64,000 nt of DNA. Source: Gongronella butleri. Its lineage: Eukaryota; Mucoromycota; Mucoromycetes; Mucorales; Cunninghamellaceae. The stretch is taken from the NCBI GenBank assembly GCA_025201375.1, contig JAIWZP010000006.1:372001-436000 (forward strand), in the 5' to 3' direction. Below are positions 61,005 to 64,000 of this stretch, one piece after another (positions within the stretch are counted from its first letter, which is position 1; the number at the start of each line of letters is the position of its first letter). The notes beneath the pieces were generated by a model that saw only the letters and a program-made list of their open reading frames with translations, had not been told where the DNA came from and searched no databases. The translations under genes were made by a program, and so were the position numbers.

Positions 61005-62933
61005 ATGTCGGCCATTGCTGCCAAAACCCGTAAGCGATCGTCGACTGCTTGTTCCAAGTGTCGTCGCATGAAGATTCGCTGCGATGTTGTTGAAAGGTTC
61101 CCGGCAAAGTGCTCTCGGTGTGAAAAAGCCAAGATATTTTGTGAAATTGACAGGCAAAGCACACGGCTTGTTCCTCATCCTTCAACAGACTGGTCTCACT
61201 CACAGAGTGCGCCAAGGATACCAACAGGCACGCCGTCCTCACCTTCCAGCACTTTATTGTCAAAGCCTGGGTTTGACCACTGGAAACAGAACGAACCCAG
61301 AGAAGATTACGCTACAATTCCCACTGACAGCAGCCTCAAAGACCAAACATTACCCAATGGCATGCTTTTGCCGGCCGAGCTCATTTTCAAGCTGTTTGAC
61401 ATCTTTTTGGAGCATCAGTACAATTTTTTGCCGATTTTTCCAAAACAGCATCTTACACCCGTGCATCTTTTATTGCAAGCGCAGACGCCGCTTCTATTTT
61501 GGACGATCTGCGCCGTTGCTGCGCCAATTGCGAGTGACCGCCACCTTTTGGATCAATTGACATGGCAAGCCTTGGCGCAACACGTTCACCAATTGCTTCA
61601 GCAACAATACATGGTCACACATTATGTATTTAGACCATTTGCGGTCATATCTCACATTTTTGCATTGCTCTTGCTCTGTGAGTGGCCACTTCCGACCCGC
61701 TCAACGCAAGAAGACAAATCATGGATCTATTCCGGTCTTGCTGTGCATATGGGCTTTTTAATTGGGCTACATCAGTCGACGATTGGAAGAGAATTCGTGC
61801 TCGACATTGCCATCAACAGGCATGACACTCATACCGTGCAATCGAGTACTCAGCTTAATGCTCTGATGTGGATGGGCTGCTTTTGCATGAACCAGCAATT
61901 GGCAACATTTTACGGTATTCCAACGACAGCCTATTTGGATTACGAAATGTTTTCGACGTTTGGTGACCAAGGCAACTTGGACACTCATACAACAGAATTC
62001 CTGAAACAAGTACGTGTCGCTCATATGCTCAACAAGATCATCAGAACGATGGGCATGAATTTTGAATCAACTGGGCGAACGCAAAGTGGCATGGTTGACC
62101 CCGCTTGCCGCAGAATCTTACACGGAGCCCTGGAGGCCGATCTGTCGCAGCTTGCAATTGATATCTCGCCAATGGGACTCAAGACCGAAATTATGTTTCT
62201 GCAAGCAAAGCTCCACCTTCACTCGTTCCTTATGGTCGCGGACACTGCTGATCGAGACAAGATTCATGCCATTACCCCGATATCAATTGTTGCTATGCAG
62301 ACCATTCCTTTGGTAGAGCAATTGCTGAAAGAAAGAGAGCAATCTCTTCGAGGACACGCTCATCTGCCAGTGATCATTGTTCGAAATCTCGTCGCGACGT
62401 GTATTTTACTTTTTCGCTTGTCCACCTGCAATTTGAAGATGTGGCTGAACGAGGAGAGTCTGCTGAGCGCCCTTGCAAATGGGCGCTTGCTTCTTAAGCG
62501 AATGTCCGTCGAACCTCAAGATTTTGCTGGTCGCTGCAACAGGCTTTTTGATGGATTGGAAAAAATGACCGAAGCAGGGGCTATGCCCGCAGAATTGGCA
62601 TTTTCCAACACCAGGCTTGGCTCTGTACTGTGGGAAACCTTACTTCGCTACAAGCACTGGTGCTGGGGATTCCGACAACAAGGGGCTAATTCGACAATGG
62701 ACCCGACAGATGCAAATGTGCAAACAAGAAGCACTACGACCACAGACGACCATATGTTGAATGGCAATGACCACGCTACCAGTGAAGCACGGAGTCAAGA
62801 GTCGCAATTTTCAAGCGTAACTGGCAACACCCCAAGCACCGAAACTTCATCCACACCTGCCCTCAATCCTGGTGATGATATTTTTTCAATTTTAAATGAT
62901 GACACTTGGTTTGACTGGATCAGTCCGCAATAA
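61005..62933 (+). CDS. Zn2Cys6 transcription factor, Leu3-type spacing
   Basis: A single-exon gene of 642 aa. The zinc cluster lies at residues 16-46: CSKCRRMKIRC then nine residues, CSRC, and the last Cys at 46. The nine-residue loop with ERFPAKC is the Leu3/War1 arrangement. A fungal middle-homology region follows (HQYNFLPIFPK, LLFWTICAVAA, SWIYSGLAVHMGFLIGLH, LNALMWMGCFCMNQQLATFYG). The C-terminus is Ser/Thr/Asp-rich and ends DDTWFDWISPQ, a likely activation segment. Target genes are unknown. It begins 167 bp after the YEATS2-like stop on the same strand. Confidence 0.93.
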   Translation: MSAIAAKTRKRSSTACSKCRRMKIRCDVVERFPAKCSRCEKAKIFCEIDRQSTRLVPHPSTDWSHSQSAPRIPTGTPSSPSSTLLSKPGFDHWKQNEPREDYATIPTDSSLKDQTLPNGMLLPAELIFKLFDIFLEHQYNFLPIFPKQHLTPVHLLLQAQTPLLFWTICAVAAPIASDRHLLDQLTWQALAQHVHQLLQQQYMVTHYVFRPFAVISHIFALLLLCEWPLPTRSTQEDKSWIYSGLAVHMGFLIGLHQSTIGREFVLDIAINRHDTHTVQSSTQLNALMWMGCFCMNQQLATFYGIPTTAYLDYEMFSTFGDQGNLDTHTTEFLKQVRVAHMLNKIIRTMGMNFESTGRTQSGMVDPACRRILHGALEADLSQLAIDISPMGLKTEIMFLQAKLHLHSFLMVADTADRDKIHAITPISIVAMQTIPLVEQLLKEREQSLRGHAHLPVIIVRNLVATCILLFRLSTCNLKMWLNEESLLSALANGRLLLKRMSVEPQDFAGRCNRLFDGLEKMTEAGAMPAELAFSNTRLGSVLWETLLRYKHWCWGFRQQGANSTMDPTDANVQTRSTTTTDDHMLNGNDHATSEARSQESQFSSVTGNTPSTETSSTPALNPGDDIFSILNDDTWFDWISPQ

Positions 62934-63054
62934 AATGTTGAACATGCAAGCTGCGAGCATCTGCTTGGGCCAACCTCTCAATTCTATGCTCTCAATTCGA
63001 AGCTATCTTTATTGTAATGCCTGTGGAAGGCAAGTATTGGTAATGGGCTTCGTT

Positions 63055-63660
63055 GTTGAGAGATGTCGAGTTTCACGAAGTGCATACATAGATTTGGCAC
63101 TATCTCAGCAAAAAGCGCATCGTCCTCGCGATTCCTCGGCACATCTCGCGTCTCTCGTGATTGCTTTTAAGTGGCCTTAATTTAGAATTTCTGACACGCT
63201 TGATCGTTGAGAAATGACGTCTCTCATCAAAATTGCGCAAATTTGGCACTATCTCAGCAAAAACGCATTGCCCTCGCGATTCCTGGGCGCATCTCGCGTC
63301 TCTCATGATTTCACTTGTGTGGTTTTAATTTGGAATCTCAGACGCGCTTGGTCGTTGAGAAATGACGCGTCTCATGAAAATTGCATAAATTTGGCACGTT
63401 CTCCGGAAAAACGCATTGCCTTTTCATTTCCTCGGTAAAAGTCGCGCCTCTCACGTTTTTTTCTGTGTCGGTTTAATTTGGAATCTCTGACGCGCTTGGT
63501 CGCTGAGAAATGACGCGTTTCATGAAAATTGCATATCATAAATTTGGCACTTGCTCCGGAAAAAAGTATTGCCCCCGCGTTTCCTCGGCACATCCTGCGT
63601 CTCTCATGATTGCTCTTGAGTAATTTTAATTTGGAATCTCTGACGCGCTTTGTCGTTGAA
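63055..63660. repeat. Four-unit tandem repeat, about 148-153 bp
   Basis: Units begin at the recurring GTTGAG (or GCTGAG) at 63055, 63206, 63354 and 63502 and end at 63655. Shared blocks include AAATTTGGCAC, TCGCGTCTCTC, TTAATTTGGAATCTC and GACGCGCTTGGTCG. Copies have diverged. Short frames across it are not coding. Confidence 0.85.
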
Positions 63661-63783
63661 AGAAACGACGCATCACATTTTCGGCTCAAGGACATTTCAA
63701 CAAAGAGTAAATGTATTTCAAGGAAGCACACAATATCAAAGCCCATCGCTCACTGCATACGTGGACATCGGCTCAAGTTTAAT

Positions 63784-64000
63784 TCAAAAAAGTTGGGCAA
63801 CAACCCTTTTCCATTCATTCTCCCATGTCAGGTTTGCATATTCAGTGATGACATTTTCACGAATTGTGTCCAGTTTGTCAGGATGGGTACAGAACAAGTC
63901 CAAAAATTGATCTGCCAATTCGTCGCTAGTATTGAAGATAAAACCATTCTGATCGTGCTTGACAAGTTCTTGTAAACTAGAAATGCAATGCATTAATATG
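63784..64000 (-). CDS. ALG1: ALG1 beta-1,4-mannosyltransferase, last exon only
   Basis: The final exon (63976-63784) encodes LQELVKHDQNGFIFNTSDEL, then a helix ending TWENEWKRVVAQLF and a stop. The ELVKHxxNGxxF motif with the W-x3-W tail matches the C-terminus of Alg1 (GT33), which adds the first mannose to GlcNAc2-PP-dolichol at the ER. An acceptor (ttctag) precedes it; the upstream exons lie beyond base 64000. Confidence 0.8.
   Translation of the reverse strand, partial: ILMHCISSLQELVKHDQNGFIFNTSDELADQFLDLFCTHPDKLDTIRENVITEYANLTWENEWKRVVAQLF

Overview
The window looks like nuclear DNA of an early-diverging filamentous fungus (Mucoromycota or a nearby lineage; inferred from gene content, not from a marker). 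The genes are dense and intron-rich, with GT..AG introns of mostly 50-100 nt. The gene set combines fungal families (Zn2Cys6 regulators, Iks1 kinase, PMT, Alg9/Alg1) with genes often missing from Dikarya: an MTA1-type MT-A70 adenine methyltransferase, a YEATS2-like protein and an HRI-type eIF2alpha kinase. Gene models were built by hand from splice sites and conserved motifs; where exon lengths were added up they gave open frames.

Region 1 (1-22.6 kb) is a housekeeping block: a 5'-truncated Zn2Cys6 factor, a mitochondrial carrier, pyrroline-5-carboxylate reductase, a phosducin-like protein, RPA3, Iks1 kinase, MsrA, a rhomboid protease whose model needs a one-nucleotide exon, the MTA1-like methyltransferase, complex I subunit NDUFA8, an acidic protein carrying KEN, D-box and PIP-like motifs, a small helical orphan, and a WD40/DUF2415 (Gid11-like) protein.

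Region 2 (22.6-36.8 kb) is a transposon island with readable insertion order. A decayed LINE was hit by two 558-bp MULE-like MITEs with 10-bp target duplications. One MITE was then split by a 5.65-kb foldback element whose arms carry tandem 162-bp repeats around an AT-rich core. That foldback was in turn hit by a 1.36-kb palindromic element and a 650-bp solo LTR. An intact Tc1-type transposon (DD34E) with 206-bp TIRs sits in the same LINE. A separate 1011-bp palindromic MITE and an opposite-strand LINE relic lie to the left.

Region 3 (36.8-64 kb) returns to single-copy genes: CAF-1 large subunit, full-length GCN2, an Nramp transporter, a protein O-mannosyltransferase, ALG9, tRNA m7G methyltransferase TRM8, an HRI-like eIF2alpha kinase, a YEATS2-like protein, a Leu3-type Zn2Cys6 factor, a four-unit tandem repeat, and the 3' end of ALG1. 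Two eIF2alpha kinases therefore lie about 9.4 kb apart, and three mannosyltransferase genes fall within 16 kb. Several divergent gene pairs share short promoters carrying very long poly(dA:dT) runs.
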